From positions 1-64,000 of the forward strand of contig VGMX01000013.1 of NCBI GenBank assembly GCA_016866305.1: a stretch of DNA of 64,000 nucleotides, in the 5' to 3' direction. The stretch is from Chlorobiota bacterium. Its GTDB lineage: Bacteria > Bacteroidota > Chlorobiia > Chlorobiales > Chlorobiaceae. Positions 1-9,970 of the stretch are shown here, piece after piece; positions within the stretch are counted from its first letter, which is position 1, and each line of letters opens with the position of its first letter. The notes under the pieces were generated by a model, which was given only the letters and a program-made list of their open reading frames with translations, did no database searches and was not told where the DNA came from. The position numbers were made by a program, and so were the translations under genes.

Positions 1-2
1 AG

Positions 3-152
3 GAGGGAGCTGCTGGAGTCGATATGGGACGGAACATCTTCCAGAGCGATGCACCGCTTGCCATGATGAAAACGGTCGGGAAGGTCGTTCATGAGAACAT
101 GCCTCCCGCCGAAGCGTACGAGTATTTCCAGAGCATCAGGGCTGAAGGGTAA
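3..152 (+). CDS. LsrF-like class I aldolase, C-terminal end (partial)
   Basis: Only the last 49 residues and the stop are present; the gene enters from the left edge. The peptide contains [15 protein letters not shown] followed by a VVHEN-type helix, which matches the C-terminal phosphate-binding strand and final helices of LsrF/DhnA-type class I aldolases and thiolases. It lies 98 bp upstream of the RuBisCO-like gene on the same strand. The exact substrate cannot be told from this fragment. Confidence 0.75.
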   Translation, partial: EGAAGVDMGRNIFQSDAPLAMMKTVGKVVHENMPPAEAYEYFQSIRAEG

Positions 153-250
153 CCGCTGCCCCTCGCACAAGAAGACAATAACTGAATTTTCAATCAGGAC
201 ACCGGAGATTTTCGGCTTGTTTCCGGAGCCGTAAGAACAAGGCATATTCT

Positions 251-1552
251 ATGAACACTGAGGATATCAAGGGTTTTTTTGCTTCACAGGAACAGCTCGA
301 TATGGCTGATTACCTCACGCTCGACTACTACATCGAGTGCGTTGGCGATATCGAGACCGCTCTGGCCCACTTCTGCAGTGAGCAATCCACGGCCCAATGG
401 AAGCGTGTCGGTGCTGATGAGGATTTCAGGCCGCTTCACGCGGCAAAGGTCATCAGCCTCACCATCGAAGGTGAGTTGCCTGAACTCAGTTATCCCGTCA
501 AACATTCCGAAAGCGGTCCCCTACATGCATGCCGGGTCACCATCGCGCATCCGCACCGGAATTTCGGGCCCAAACTGCCCAACCTGCTCAGTGCGGTCTG
601 CGGCGAGGGCGCTTTTTTCACTCCCGGCGTTCCGGTCGTGAAGCTGCTCGACATCGGTTTTCCCGCAGAGTATCTCAACGCCTTCGAGGGACCGAAGTTC
701 GGTATCGAGGGCATCCGCGACCTGCTGCAGGCCTATGATCGTCCGATCTTTTTCGGTGTCGTCAAGCCCAACATCGGCCTGAAACCCTCGTGTTTCGCCG
801 AGATAGCCTACCAGAGCTGGCTGGGGGGCCTTGATATCGCCAAGGATGACGAGATGCTGGCCGATGTCGACTGGTCGACGCTCGAGGAGCGCTCCAGGGA
901 GCTCGGCACCGCCCGCCTGAAGGCCGAAAAAGAGACCGGAGAACCGAAGGTCTACCTGGCCAACGTCACCGACGAGGTTGACCGTCTGATAGAACAGCAT
1001 GATATCGCCGTGCGCAACGGCGCCAACGCACTGCTCGTCAATGCGCTGCCGGTTGGCCTGAGTGCGGTGAGAATGCTTGCCAGGCATACGAAAGTTCCGC
1101 TTATCGGTCATTTCCCCTTTATCGCCGCGTTCAGCCGCATGGAGAAATACGGGGTTCATTCCCGCGTCATGACCAAGCTCCAGCGCCTTGCCGGTCTTGA
1201 TTCCATCATCATGCCCGGTTTCGGCAGCCGGATGATGACCCCTGAAGAGGAGGTCATGCTGAATATCAGGGAGTGTCTGCAGGATTTCGGCCACATCCGC
1301 ACCTCTCTGCCGGTTCCCGGTGGCAGCGACTCGGCGCTCACGCTCGAGACGGTTTACCGGAAGGTCGGCAGCGTCGATTTCGGCTTTGTGCCTGGTCGCG
1401 GTATTTTCGGCCATCCGATGGGCCCGAAAGCCGGTGCGAGGAGCATCCGTCAGGCATGGGAGGCCATCGAGCAGGGTTTGTCGCTTGAAGTTTACGCCGA
1501 AGGACGCCCGGAACTCCAGAAAATGGTCGATGGCATTACGGCAAACAGATAA
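251..1552 (+). CDS. RuBisCO-like protein (form IV)
   Basis: 433 residues, the usual length for a RuBisCO large-subunit homologue. An N-terminal alpha/beta domain (about 1-140) precedes a TIM barrel. The segment [10 protein letters not shown] retains the carbamylated lysine (K198). Other catalytic positions differ: the IKPK motif reads VKPN (K172 kept, second lysine replaced by N174), and the loop-6 lysine position carries R327 in PGFGSRMMT. Such substitutions define form IV proteins, which do not fix CO2. In Chlorobaculum tepidum, loss of this protein is reported to impair sulfur oxidation and provoke oxidative stress. The SDR 20 bp downstream and LptE-like gene are probably cotranscribed. 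Assignment to form IV is firm; the physiological substrate is unknown. Confidence 0.93.
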   Translation: MNTEDIKGFFASQEQLDMADYLTLDYYIECVGDIETALAHFCSEQSTAQWKRVGADEDFRPLHAAKVISLTIEGELPELSYPVKHSESGPLHACRVTIAHPHRNFGPKLPNLLSAVCGEGAFFTPGVPVVKLLDIGFPAEYLNAFEGPKFGIEGIRDLLQAYDRPIFFGVVKPNIGLKPSCFAEIAYQSWLGGLDIAKDDEMLADVDWSTLEERSRELGTARLKAEKETGEPKVYLANVTDEVDRLIEQHDIAVRNGANALLVNALPVGLSAVRMLARHTKVPLIGHFPFIAAFSRMEKYGVHSRVMTKLQRLAGLDSIIMPGFGSRMMTPEEEVMLNIRECLQDFGHIRTSLPVPGGSDSALTLETVYRKVGSVDFGFVPGRGIFGHPMGPKAGARSIRQAWEAIEQGLSLEVYAEGRPELQKMVDGITANR

Positions 1553-1572
1553 ACAGGGGCTCTGAACGGGAG

Positions 1573-2397
1573 ATGGGAAGGCTTGATAACAGGGTCGCCG
1601 TCATAACCGGATCGTCGCGGGGAATAGGTCTTGCAATAGCCCGAATGTTCGTCAATGAAGGAGCCTCGGTAGTAATCACCTCCTCGTCGAAGACCAATGT
1701 CGATGCTGCGGTTGCATCGTTTCCTCCGGGTCGGGCCTGCGGCCTTGCGTGCGACGTGAGTTCCCCCGAAGAAACGGAGCGGCTGATCGCAGCTTCGGTG
1801 GTCCGTTTCGGCAGGATCGACTGTTTCATCAATAATGCGGGCATCTCCGAACCGTTCTGCTCCATCACGTCCGGTGATCCAGCCGTGTGGAGCCGGGTGA
1901 TCGATACCAACCTCAAAGGCACGTACAACGGGTGCCGGGCGGCAATCGGGTACTTTCTGCGCGAGAACATACCCGGCAAGGTCATCAACATGGCGGGTTC
2001 CGGCACTGACAGAGGCTCCAATACCCCGTTCATCAGCGCCTACGGCTCAACCAAGGCTGCCATTGCGCGCTTTACCTACGCCATTGCCGAAGAGTACCGG
2101 CAAACCCCTCTTTCCATCATGCTGCTGCATCCCGGTCTTGTCCGCACAGGCATGGTGAGCGCTGAAAACCCGACTCCCGAACTTTCCCGCCAGCTTGCGA
2201 CCTTCAACACCATTCTCGACATTTTTGCCCAGCCACCGGAAGTTGCCGCCCGGCTTGCCGTAAAAATGGCCTCCTCATGGAGCGACGGCAGAACCGGAGT
2301 CTACCTTTCGGCGCTCGACAGTTGGACAAAAAAGAAGTTGCTCCTCACCTATCCCTTCCGTAAACTGACAGGCAGGATAGACCGCCAGACCTATTAA
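1573..2397 (+). CDS. Short-chain dehydrogenase/reductase
   Basis: 274 residues with a classical SDR layout: cofactor motif TGSSRGIG (12-19), NNAG (87-90), and the catalytic pair Y157-x3-K161 in AYGSTKAA. The ATG at 1573 places the Rossmann motif at the correct distance from the N-terminus. It starts 20 bp after the RuBisCO-like gene and is probably in its operon, so it may act in the same thiol or sulfur-compound metabolism; that link is context only. Substrate and NAD/NADP preference cannot be read from the sequence. Confidence 0.85.
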   Translation: MGRLDNRVAVITGSSRGIGLAIARMFVNEGASVVITSSSKTNVDAAVASFPPGRACGLACDVSSPEETERLIAASVVRFGRIDCFINNAGISEPFCSITSGDPAVWSRVIDTNLKGTYNGCRAAIGYFLRENIPGKVINMAGSGTDRGSNTPFISAYGSTKAAIARFTYAIAEEYRQTPLSIMLLHPGLVRTGMVSAENPTPELSRQLATFNTILDIFAQPPEVAARLAVKMASSWSDGRTGVYLSALDSWTKKKLLLTYPFRKLTGRIDRQTY

Positions 2398-2422
2398 ATT
2401 GTTTCGTGACAGGAGAAGACCC

Positions 2423-2935
2423 ATGCGCCATACCGCAGCCTGCGCCGTTTTTCTGCTGACCGTTTTCGCACTTCTGTTCCAGGGGTGCTACAGCTTCAGC
2501 GGGGGGTCGGTGCCTTCCCACATGAAGACCATTGCCGTGCCGGTTTTCCAGGATCGTTCGCGCGCAGGCGTCGCGCAGTTCCGTGCTGAACTGACCAGGC
2601 GTCTGACGGAAAAGATCGAGTCGCAGAGCCCGCTTCGCATGACCCCTTCACGAGCCACCGCGGATGCCCTGCTCGAAGGAACCATTCTTTCCTTCAATGA
2701 CGAACCCAGCCAGCTCGGCAGCGTGACGGAGCGTGCGATCACCAACCGGATCACCATTACGGTCCGTGCGGTTTTTCAGGACAGGGTCAAAAAAACAGTT
2801 CTTTTCGAACGCACCTTTACGGGATTCGCCGATTACTCCGTCGGCAGTTTTGCAGCGCAGCAGGATGCGATCGCCAGTTCACTGGAGATGATTGCCTCCG
2901 ACATGCTCGACAGCATCGTTTCCGACTGGAATTAG
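2423..2935 (+). CDS. lptE: LptE-like outer-membrane lipoprotein
   Basis: The start is taken at ATG 2423, preceded by AGGAG; the frame extends upstream to a TTG at 2399. A hydrophobic signal ends in LLFQGC, a lipobox with the cysteine to be acylated. The roughly 145-residue mature part (SHMKTIAVPVFQDRS, then a Leu/Ile-rich alpha/beta region) resembles the LptE/RlpB family, which plugs the LptD barrel for LPS export. It follows the SDR by 25 bp, and a strong terminator lies just downstream. The family is low in sequence identity, so the name is a confident fold-level guess. Confidence 0.72.
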   Translation: MRHTAACAVFLLTVFALLFQGCYSFSGGSVPSHMKTIAVPVFQDRSRAGVAQFRAELTRRLTEKIESQSPLRMTPSRATADALLEGTILSFNDEPSQLGSVTERAITNRITITVRAVFQDRVKKTVLFERTFTGFADYSVGSFAAQQDAIASSLEMIASDMLDSIVSDWN

Positions 2936-2962
2936 AATTTGTCCCCTGTGTGCATGCGGCGG

Positions 2963-3001
2963 ATACGAAAAAAGGGATCTGACCGATCCCTTTTTTCGTA
3001 T
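2963..3001. terminator. Bidirectional intrinsic terminator
   Basis: A perfect 17-bp inverted repeat (2963-2979 and 2985-3001) with a 5-nt loop. The stem carries an A-run on one side and a T-run on the other, so it can terminate both lptE and the convergent carB gene. Confidence 0.9.
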
Positions 3002-3021
3002 GTCTCCTTGCTGATGTTTCC

Positions 3022-4878
3022 TTACCTGTTGCGGTATGCGGAGTATTCCTGCAGGCTTTTCACGCCGAACTCCTGACGCCGTATGCAGTCGATGGCCTGC
3101 ACCGAAGCCTCTGCAGCTTCGATGGTGGTGACGAACGGCACGTTGCTCAGCACTGATGCCGCGCCGATGGCTTCTTCGTCGTGCAGCGCCTTTTCACCCC
3201 TGGGGGTGTTGATCACGAAGTCGATCTTGCCGTGCTTGATGATGTCGAAAATGTTCGGTCTCCCCTCTTCGCCGACCTTGAACACCTTTTTGCATTCGAT
3301 GCCGTTCTGTGTCAGAAACCGATGGGTTCCCGCAGTGGCGACAAGGTCGAAATCCATGCGGTACAACTCTCTGGCGATGGTGATGATCCGCTGGTTCTTG
3401 TCTTGGTCGTTCACGCTGATGAAGACGGCGCCCGAAAGCGGAAGATGCATGTTGGCAGCCTGATAGGCTTTGGCGAAGGCTTCGGGGAACTGTTCGGCAA
3501 GGCTCATTGCCTCGCCCGTCGAACGCATTTCGGGGCCGAGGTAGACTCCCGACTTCACGAATTTCGAGAACGGGAAAACAGGCTCCTTGATTGCCATGTG
3601 CTTCATGTCGAGCTGGTCGCAATCCTTTAGATCGTACTCCCTGCGCAGGTCGCTGAGCTTCTCTCCGAGCATCACCCGCGTTGCGATTTTCACGACAGGA
3701 ACCGCTGTGGCCTTGCCGACAAACGGAACGGTGCGGCTCGCTCTCGGGTTCACCTCGATCACGTACACTTTTTCGTTCTGCACCGCATACTGCACGTTCA
3801 TGAGCCCGACGACCTGTATGTGTTCTGCGAGCTTGCGGGTATGGGCCTTCATGGTCTCGATCACTTCCGGACTGATGTTGCGGTAGGGGAGGATCGAGGT
3901 CGAATCTCCACTGTGAATGCCGGCCGCCTCGACGTGCTGCATGATGCCGCTGATGACGCAGTCGGTATTGTCGGCAAGGGCATCGATGTCGAACTCCACA
4001 GCGGTTTCAAGGAAACGGTCGATCAGCAGCGGGTATTTTTCGGAGATGAAGAGAGCCTGATCGACATACTCCTTGAGTGAGTCGTCGTTATAGATGATTT
4101 TCATCGCCCGCCCGCCAAGCACATAGCTGGGCCGTACCAGCACCGGGTAGCCGATTCTTGTCGTGATGGCCTGGGCTTCTTCGAAACTGATTGCCGTGCC
4201 GTAGTCCGGGTGGGGAATATCGAGTTTTTCAAGCAGGGCTCCGAACTTTTTCCGGTCTTCGGCAAGGTCGATGCCTCTGGACGAGGTGCCGAGAATGGTG
4301 ACACCGGCCTCATCGAGTCTTGTCGAGAGCTTCAGGGGAGTCTGGCCGCCGAAGCTCACGATGACGCCGAGAGGCTGTTCATGCTCGATGATGCGTATGG
4401 TGTCCTCGAAGGTCAGCGGTTCGAAATACAGCTTGTCGGCAATATCGTAGTCGGTTGAAACCGTTTCGGGGTTGCAGTTCACCATGATGGTTTCATAGCC
4501 GGCCTCGCAAAGGGCGAAAACCGCCTGAACACAGCAGTAGTCGAATTCGATGCCCTGGCCGATGCGGTTCGGCCCACCACCGAGAATGATGACCTTCCTG
4601 CGATCCGAACGGACGGATTCGTTCTCTTCGTCGTAGGTGGAGTAGTGGTAGGGGGTTTTCGCATCGAATTCGGCAGCGCAGGTATCAACGGTCTTGAAAA
4701 CCGATTCGATGCCGTACTCTTTTCTCAGTGCCCGTATTGCGGGCTCGGTGGTTTTGAAAATATTGGCGAGCTGACAATCGGAAAAACCATGCTCTTTTGC
4801 TTTTACCAGCTTTTCTTTAGGGAGTTTGCGAGCGAGGCCCGGAACCTCTTCCGACAGGTCGGAAACTTGTGTGATCAT
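3022..4878 (-). CDS. carB: Carbamoyl-phosphate synthase large chain, C-terminal half
   Basis: 618 residues matching roughly residues 440-1073 of the E. coli large subunit. It begins with the oligomerisation domain (about 20-85, ending VDTCAAEF), followed by the second ATP-grasp domain (VIILGGGPNRIGQGIEFDY, about 95-480, which phosphorylates carbamate) and the MGS-like allosteric domain (about 495-610). The first ATP-grasp half is absent: the upstream 237 bp are non-coding and run into divergent ribBA. The enzyme is therefore encoded by split genes, with the N-terminal half expected elsewhere. Split CarB is known from some thermophiles and archaea. Product feeds arginine and pyrimidine synthesis. 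Confidence 0.92.
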   Translation of the reverse strand: MITQVSDLSEEVPGLARKLPKEKLVKAKEHGFSDCQLANIFKTTEPAIRALRKEYGIESVFKTVDTCAAEFDAKTPYHYSTYDEENESVRSDRRKVIILGGGPNRIGQGIEFDYCCVQAVFALCEAGYETIMVNCNPETVSTDYDIADKLYFEPLTFEDTIRIIEHEQPLGVIVSFGGQTPLKLSTRLDEAGVTILGTSSRGIDLAEDRKKFGALLEKLDIPHPDYGTAISFEEAQAITTRIGYPVLVRPSYVLGGRAMKIIYNDDSLKEYVDQALFISEKYPLLIDRFLETAVEFDIDALADNTDCVISGIMQHVEAAGIHSGDSTSILPYRNISPEVIETMKAHTRKLAEHIQVVGLMNVQYAVQNEKVYVIEVNPRASRTVPFVGKATAVPVVKIATRVMLGEKLSDLRREYDLKDCDQLDMKHMAIKEPVFPFSKFVKSGVYLGPEMRSTGEAMSLAEQFPEAFAKAYQAANMHLPLSGAVFISVNDQDKNQRIITIARELYRMDFDLVATAGTHRFLTQNGIECKKVFKVGEEGRPNIFDIIKHGKIDFVINTPRGEKALHDEEAIGAASVLSNVPFVTTIEAAEASVQAIDCIRRQEFGVKSLQEYSAYRNR

Positions 4879-5115
4879 GCAGTCTCGATAGATTGTATAT
4901 ACTTCGGAATACGATTGCTTTTAAAGGTACACAATTCAGCAGAGGATAAAAACCGTCGGAAAGATAAAAAATGCCTGCTGTTCTCAAAGCTTCCGGGAGC
5001 CATGCATCTTTCAGGAACCGTGTTGTTTCCCTGTCAACCGTTCGGGATTTTTTTTACATTACAGGGACTTCTCGTACAAATTCTGTTTCCGCAAAAAGCT
5101 CTCTTTTAACGTGTA

Positions 5116-6399
5116 ATGCATACCATGAAATTCGATACGATCGAATCCGCCATCGGGGATATCCGGCAAGGGAAGATGGTTATTGTGATCGATGACGAGG
5201 ACCGGGAGGATGAGGGCGATTTTATCGCCGCCGCCGACCATGTAACCACCGAAATGGTGAATTTCATCACCAGGGAGGCCAGAGGCCTGCTGTGCGTCGC
5301 CGTCACCATGGACAGGGCCAGGGAGCTTCAGCTCGATCCCATGGTACAGCGGAACACTTCGCAGCACGAAACCAATTTCACGGTTTCCGTCGATGCCATA
5401 GCCGAAGGGGTGACCACCGGCATATCGGTGTACGACAGGACCATGACCATCAAAATGCTGGCCGATCCGGCCTGCCATGCAGATGATTTTTCAAGGCCCG
5501 GCCATATTTTTCCGCTGCGGGCCATGGACGGGGGCGTGCTCCGGCGCGTGGGCCATACCGAGGCCGCAGTCGATCTTGCCCGGCTTGCCGGTTGCAATCC
5601 TGCCGGCCTGCTTTGCGAAATCCTGCATGAGGACGGCAGCATGGCACGGTTGCCGGAACTGCTGAAAATCAGGGATAAATTCAAGCTGAAGCTCATCACC
5701 ATCAAGGATCTGGTGGCATACCAGATGCAGCGCCAGAAACTTGTGCACCGCGCCGTCGAGTCGCGGCTGCCGACAGTCTACGGGGAGTTCCGCCTCATCG
5801 CATACGAAACCTTCGATGAAGACCAGAACCACATGGCTTTTGTCAAGGGGGATGTATCGACCGGAGAGCCTGTGCTGGTAAGGGTTCATTCCCAGTGCGC
5901 AACCGGCGATACCTTTGCTTCACTGCGCTGCGACTGCGGCAACCAGCTTGCCTCGGCGCTTGGCATGATCGAAAAAGAGGGTCGTGGTGTACTGGTCTAC
6001 CTCATGCAGGAGGGCCGCGGCATCGGGCTTATCAACAAGCTCAAGGCCTACAACCTGCAGGATGAGGGGCTCGATACCGTGGAAGCCAACGAAAAGCTCG
6101 GTTTCAAGGCCGATCTGCGGGATTATGGCATCGGAGCGCAGATACTCAAGGATCTCGGAGTCCAGAAGATGAAGCTGCTGACCAACAATCCCAAGAAGAT
6201 CGTCGGTCTTGAGGGGTACGGTCTGGAAATCGTCGAGCGGGTGTCTCTGGAGATCGCCCCGAACCCGGTCAACCGGAACTACCTCGAAACCAAACGCGAC
6301 AAGCTTGGCCACATGATCGGCTGTTCCTGCGCCAGTGAACAGCACTACTTCGACCAGATAGTGACGAAGAACATGAACAAGGATAAACATAACCCGTAA
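5116..6399 (+). CDS. ribBA: Bifunctional 3,4-DHBP synthase / GTP cyclohydrolase II
   Basis: 427 residues. The N-terminal half is RibB (acidic motif [11 protein letters not shown] near 29-38, and [12 protein letters not shown]), making 3,4-dihydroxy-2-butanone 4-phosphate from ribulose 5-phosphate. The C-terminal half (about 210-410) is RibA, with zinc ligands in [15 protein letters not shown] and the EGRGIGL loop, opening GTP. Together they supply both precursors of riboflavin. The start may be ATG 5116 or the in-frame ATG at 5125. glyA follows after 18 bp, suggesting cotranscription. I saw no FMN riboswitch in the 237-bp upstream gap. Confidence 0.96.
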   Translation: MHTMKFDTIESAIGDIRQGKMVIVIDDEDREDEGDFIAAADHVTTEMVNFITREARGLLCVAVTMDRARELQLDPMVQRNTSQHETNFTVSVDAIAEGVTTGISVYDRTMTIKMLADPACHADDFSRPGHIFPLRAMDGGVLRRVGHTEAAVDLARLAGCNPAGLLCEILHEDGSMARLPELLKIRDKFKLKLITIKDLVAYQMQRQKLVHRAVESRLPTVYGEFRLIAYETFDEDQNHMAFVKGDVSTGEPVLVRVHSQCATGDTFASLRCDCGNQLASALGMIEKEGRGVLVYLMQEGRGIGLINKLKAYNLQDEGLDTVEANEKLGFKADLRDYGIGAQILKDLGVQKMKLLTNNPKKIVGLEGYGLEIVERVSLEIAPNPVNRNYLETKRDKLGHMIGCSCASEQHYFDQIVTKNMNKDKHNP

Positions 6400-6417
6400 A
6401 CTTCCGGAGGAGAAGGA

Positions 6418-7752
6418 ATGAATACCATGATGGATACCGACATCCTTCAGATGCAGGATAAAGAGGTTTTCGAGGCGATAGCCGGCGAAACCAGAAGGCA
6501 GACCGAAACCCTGGAACTGATTGCATCGGAAAACTTCGCCAGCCGTGCGGTCATGCAGGCCTGCGGTTCCGTGATGACCAACAAATATGCCGAAGGCTAT
6601 CCCGGAAAGCGATACTATGGCGGGTGCGAGTTCGTCGATGTCGCAGAGAATCTTGCCCGTGACCGCGCAAAAAAACTTTTCGGCTGCGAGTATGTCAACG
6701 TCCAGCCGCATTCGGGTTCCAGCGCCAACATGGCGGTGCTCTTTTCGGTGCTGAAGCCCGGGGACCGCATCATGGGGCTCGACCTTTCGCACGGCGGGCA
6801 CCTTACCCACGGCAGTTCGGTGAATTTTTCGGGTCAGATGTTTGAGGCGCACGCCTACGGCGTTGACCGCGAGACCGGATGCATCGACATGAACCGGGTG
6901 GAGGAGATGGCTCTCGATGTGTGTCCGAAGCTCATCATCTGCGGAGCCAGCGCCTATTCGCAGGGCTTCGATTTCAAGGCATTCCGCGAGATCGCCGACA
7001 AGGCTGGCGCGCTTCTCATGGCCGATATCGCCCATCCTGCCGGGCTTATTGCCGCTGGGCTCCTCAACGATCCGATGCCGCACTGTCATTTCGTCACCAC
7101 CACCACCCACAAGACGCTCCGTGGTCCGCGGGGAGGCATGATCATGATGGGCAGCGATTTCGAAAATCCGCTCGGCATCACCATCAAGACCAGGACCGGT
7201 TTACGGGTGAAAATGATGTCGGAAGTCATGGATGCCGAGGTGATGCCCGGCATCCAGGGCGGTCCCCTCATGCACATCATCGCCGGCAAGGCGGTGGCAT
7301 TCGGCGAGGCGCTGCAGCCCGGTTTCAGGGAATATGCGGTGCAGGTTCGCAGGAACGCTGCAGCGATGACTGAAGCCTTTCTTGGCCTGGGTTACAATAT
7401 TGTCAGCGGTGGTACGAAAAACCACCTCATGCTGCTCGACCTGCGCAACAAGGAGGTTACCGGCAAGGTGGCCGAGAACCTGCTGCACGAGGCGGGCATC
7501 ACGGTGAACAAGAACATGGTGCCGTTTGACGATAAATCGCCGTTCGTGACCAGCGGCATCAGGATCGGGACGCCAGCCATGACTACCCGTGGCATGAACG
7601 AAAACGACAGCCGCGTGATCGCCGGTCTCATCGACCGGGTCATTGCAGCTGCCAATACTGCAGGTGTCGGGGATGTCTGCCGTTCGGTGCGTCACGAAAT
7701 CAGGGAACTTTGTCTTGCCCGCCCGCTCGAAGGGTATGGCGTGACGCCCTGA
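6418..7752 (+). CDS. glyA: Serine hydroxymethyltransferase
   Basis: 444 residues, full length for SHMT. The PLP-binding lysine K232 sits in [14 protein letters not shown]; the N-terminal ELIASENF and the YPGKRYYGG loop are intact. The enzyme interconverts serine and glycine with tetrahydrofolate, feeding one-carbon units. A strong ribosome site (GGAGGAGAAGG) lies just before ATG 6418. It is downstream of ribBA with an 18-bp gap, followed by a convergent terminator shared with dnaG. Confidence 0.97.
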   Translation: MNTMMDTDILQMQDKEVFEAIAGETRRQTETLELIASENFASRAVMQACGSVMTNKYAEGYPGKRYYGGCEFVDVAENLARDRAKKLFGCEYVNVQPHSGSSANMAVLFSVLKPGDRIMGLDLSHGGHLTHGSSVNFSGQMFEAHAYGVDRETGCIDMNRVEEMALDVCPKLIICGASAYSQGFDFKAFREIADKAGALLMADIAHPAGLIAAGLLNDPMPHCHFVTTTTHKTLRGPRGGMIMMGSDFENPLGITIKTRTGLRVKMMSEVMDAEVMPGIQGGPLMHIIAGKAVAFGEALQPGFREYAVQVRRNAAAMTEAFLGLGYNIVSGGTKNHLMLLDLRNKEVTGKVAENLLHEAGITVNKNMVPFDDKSPFVTSGIRIGTPAMTTRGMNENDSRVIAGLIDRVIAAANTAGVGDVCRSVRHEIRELCLARPLEGYGVTP

Positions 7753-7789
7753 GGGTCATCTGGCAGGTGACGGATATACGGTGACATGA

Positions 7790-7822
7790 GGGTATTCCGG
7801 CAATGCTGTCGGGATACCCTTT
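7790..7822. terminator. Terminator between glyA and dnaG
   Basis: Inverted repeat GGGTAT (7790-7795) / ATACCC (7814-7819), extended inward by CCG/CGG with one bulge and followed by a short T-run. It lies between two convergent genes. Confidence 0.6.
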
Positions 7823-7828
7823 CCGGTT

Positions 7829-9724
7829 TCATCGGTTTTCCAGGATTCCGGAGATCATGGCATCAAGACCGGCGGATGTTTTTTTTATGGTTTTTCCCAA
7901 CTCCATGATCTCCTTGTGCAGTTCGATGGCTTTGTCGTTATCGTTCTGTATGCTCCAGGCTGCCGTTACGGAGTCTTTCCGGCGAACGAGCGGTTCGATG
8001 ATGATGTTTTTGAACGCATCGAAAAAAGCAGCGAGACATCGCCGGGCATGCTCCCGTTCGGAATCGGACTGTTCATGCCACCTGCTGCTGACCGGCTGCT
8101 CGACAAGCAGTCCGGAAGCCAGATCCCTCGCCTCGGGGCTCTTGAACAACCCTATTTCCGTAACGGCATCGATCCGTTCGTCGGGTTCGCCTCCGTTTTC
8201 GCGGTAACGACGGATCATGTGGGCAAGAATCTCACGGGCTGCAGGGTGGGGGAGCTCCAGCATCTCCTCGTGCGAAGCAGCGAATTCAAGCACGGCATTG
8301 CCGTATGCCGCACTTTCCAGCAGCGCTTTCAGAAAGGTTTTTTCAAGCACGCTGATCTGACTTTCCGGTTTTCGCGAGGCGGAAAGGGGGTTTGCCGGAA
8401 GCTGATCCGTTCTCCTGAAGCGATCCCGTTGCTGTTCCGCTCCTGCCTGTTCGTGCAGCGCTTCGATGCTTACGCCAAGTTTTCCGGCAAGCTCCTGCAG
8501 GTAGAGTTCCCTGCGTATGCGTTCCGGAATCAGCGATATGGTACGGGTCATCGTCCTGATGGCTTTTGCCTTTCTCAGCGGCTCCTCGAACTCCCCCGAT
8601 TCGCTGAAAAAGCGGATCTGGAAATCCGTAAAGGCAAGACGGTTCGCTTCGGCATACCGCCGGAAAGCATCTGCTCCTTCACGGCGCACGAAGCTGTCAG
8701 GATCGTCGCTCGCTGGCAGCATCACCACGAACGGGGTGATGCCTTCAGCCAGAAGGATGTCGATCCCGCTCATCATGGATTTTTTCCCGGCCGGATCCGC
8801 ATCGTAGATGAACTGTACCGTCGGGGCATGGCGCTGCAGGATTTTCGCCTGGTATCGGGTGAGGGACGTACCGCACGATGCCACGGCGTTGGTGATGCCG
8901 GCCTGGTGAAGGGCCAGCACATCCATGTACCCTTCGACAAGGATGGCGGTTTCTGTTCTCCGTATCTCCTGTTTTGCCGCGTGCAGTCCGTAAAGCAGTT
9001 TTGACTTCTCGAAGATCCGGCTTTCCGGCGAGTTCAGGTATTTGGGCGTGTCGGGATCGTTTTTCAGCGTTCTGCCCCCGAATCCCACAACCTGTCCTCC
9101 CACGGAGAAAATGGGGAAGATCACCCGGTTGCGGAATGCATCGAACCAGCTGTTTTTCTGCCGGTTTTCCGAAATCAGCCCGAGTTCGGCAAGCTGTCCG
9201 GTCAACATGCCGGCCCGTCTGGCTTCACCGAGCAGATAGTCCCATGATTCCGGCGCATAACCGAGTCCGAAAGAGGTGATGGTTTTCTCTGAAAGTCCAC
9301 GCTCCGCGGCAAGATAGGCAAGCCCCTTTCTTCCGGCTTCGCTCATGAGTGTCCGGTGAAACAGGCGTGCGGCCCATTTCAGGGCGGAGGTGCTTCCATC
9401 CTCTCTGCTCCGGGGGGTCTGCTCCGGTGCGCTGAAGCGGCTGATATCGATTCCGGTGCGTTTTGCCACCAGCTCCACCGCCTCGGGAAACGTCACCTTT
9501 TCCATTTCCATGACGAAGGAGAAGACATTTCCTCCCTTGCCGCTTGAGAAACATTTGTAGATCTGCTTGTCGGGTGAAACGACGAATGACGGGGTCTTTT
9601 CCTGCGTGAACGGCGAGAGCGCCTTGAAATTGCGTCCGGAGGGGTGCAGCCGGACGTAATCCGAGATGATCTCGACAATGTCCGCCTGCTGGCGGATATC
9701 GTCAATAACGTTTTGTGGGATCAT
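7829..9724 (-). CDS. dnaG: DNA primase with degenerate zinc site
   Basis: The start is set at 9724 (MIPQNVIDDI), preceded by AAGGAG; the open frame runs 19 codons further. About 631 residues: N-terminal CHC2-type domain (about 1-100), TOPRIM catalytic core (VEGYMDVLALHQAG, and DADPAGKKS), and a C-terminal helicase-binding region. Of the four zinc ligands of canonical DnaG, three are changed: S37, T40 and S61 replace Cys, His and Cys, and only C58 remains. I recall the same LSPF and CFSSGKGG pattern in Bacteroidetes primases, so this is probably lineage-typical rather than decay. It primes replication with DnaB. Confidence 0.93.
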   Translation of the reverse strand: MIPQNVIDDIRQQADIVEIISDYVRLHPSGRNFKALSPFTQEKTPSFVVSPDKQIYKCFSSGKGGNVFSFVMEMEKVTFPEAVELVAKRTGIDISRFSAPEQTPRSREDGSTSALKWAARLFHRTLMSEAGRKGLAYLAAERGLSEKTITSFGLGYAPESWDYLLGEARRAGMLTGQLAELGLISENRQKNSWFDAFRNRVIFPIFSVGGQVVGFGGRTLKNDPDTPKYLNSPESRIFEKSKLLYGLHAAKQEIRRTETAILVEGYMDVLALHQAGITNAVASCGTSLTRYQAKILQRHAPTVQFIYDADPAGKKSMMSGIDILLAEGITPFVVMLPASDDPDSFVRREGADAFRRYAEANRLAFTDFQIRFFSESGEFEEPLRKAKAIRTMTRTISLIPERIRRELYLQELAGKLGVSIEALHEQAGAEQQRDRFRRTDQLPANPLSASRKPESQISVLEKTFLKALLESAAYGNAVLEFAASHEEMLELPHPAAREILAHMIRRYRENGGEPDERIDAVTEIGLFKSPEARDLASGLLVEQPVSSRWHEQSDSEREHARRCLAAFFDAFKNIIIEPLVRRKDSVTAAWSIQNDNDKAIELHKEIMELGKTIKKTSAGLDAMISGILENR

Positions 9725-9970
9725 GACGGCTCCTTGGTCATGCTTGCGGGCGGCCTTGTCAGGGTTTACCGGTGTACTCACTGTACGATAATCGAAAAAC
9801 CCGAATTCTCAAGAAGTGATGTTCCGGAATGCCGGAAAGATTGTCCGGGAGAGCCCTGCAGAGAAAGAGTATTTGTTGTAATTTTCAAAAAGAAGTCATT
9901 ATTTATCCTGTAGTAACTGTTCTCTGCATGAAGCGTTCCTCAAGATCGTCACCTTAACTCATTCAATAAT

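Noticed and set aside
4879-5115. Possible FMN riboswitch upstream of ribBA
   Set aside because: I looked for the conserved RFN helices and found none of their signature segments.
5920-7110. 396-codon antisense frame across ribBA and glyA
   Set aside because: It spans two well-identified genes and their junction, so cannot be a real gene conserved with either.
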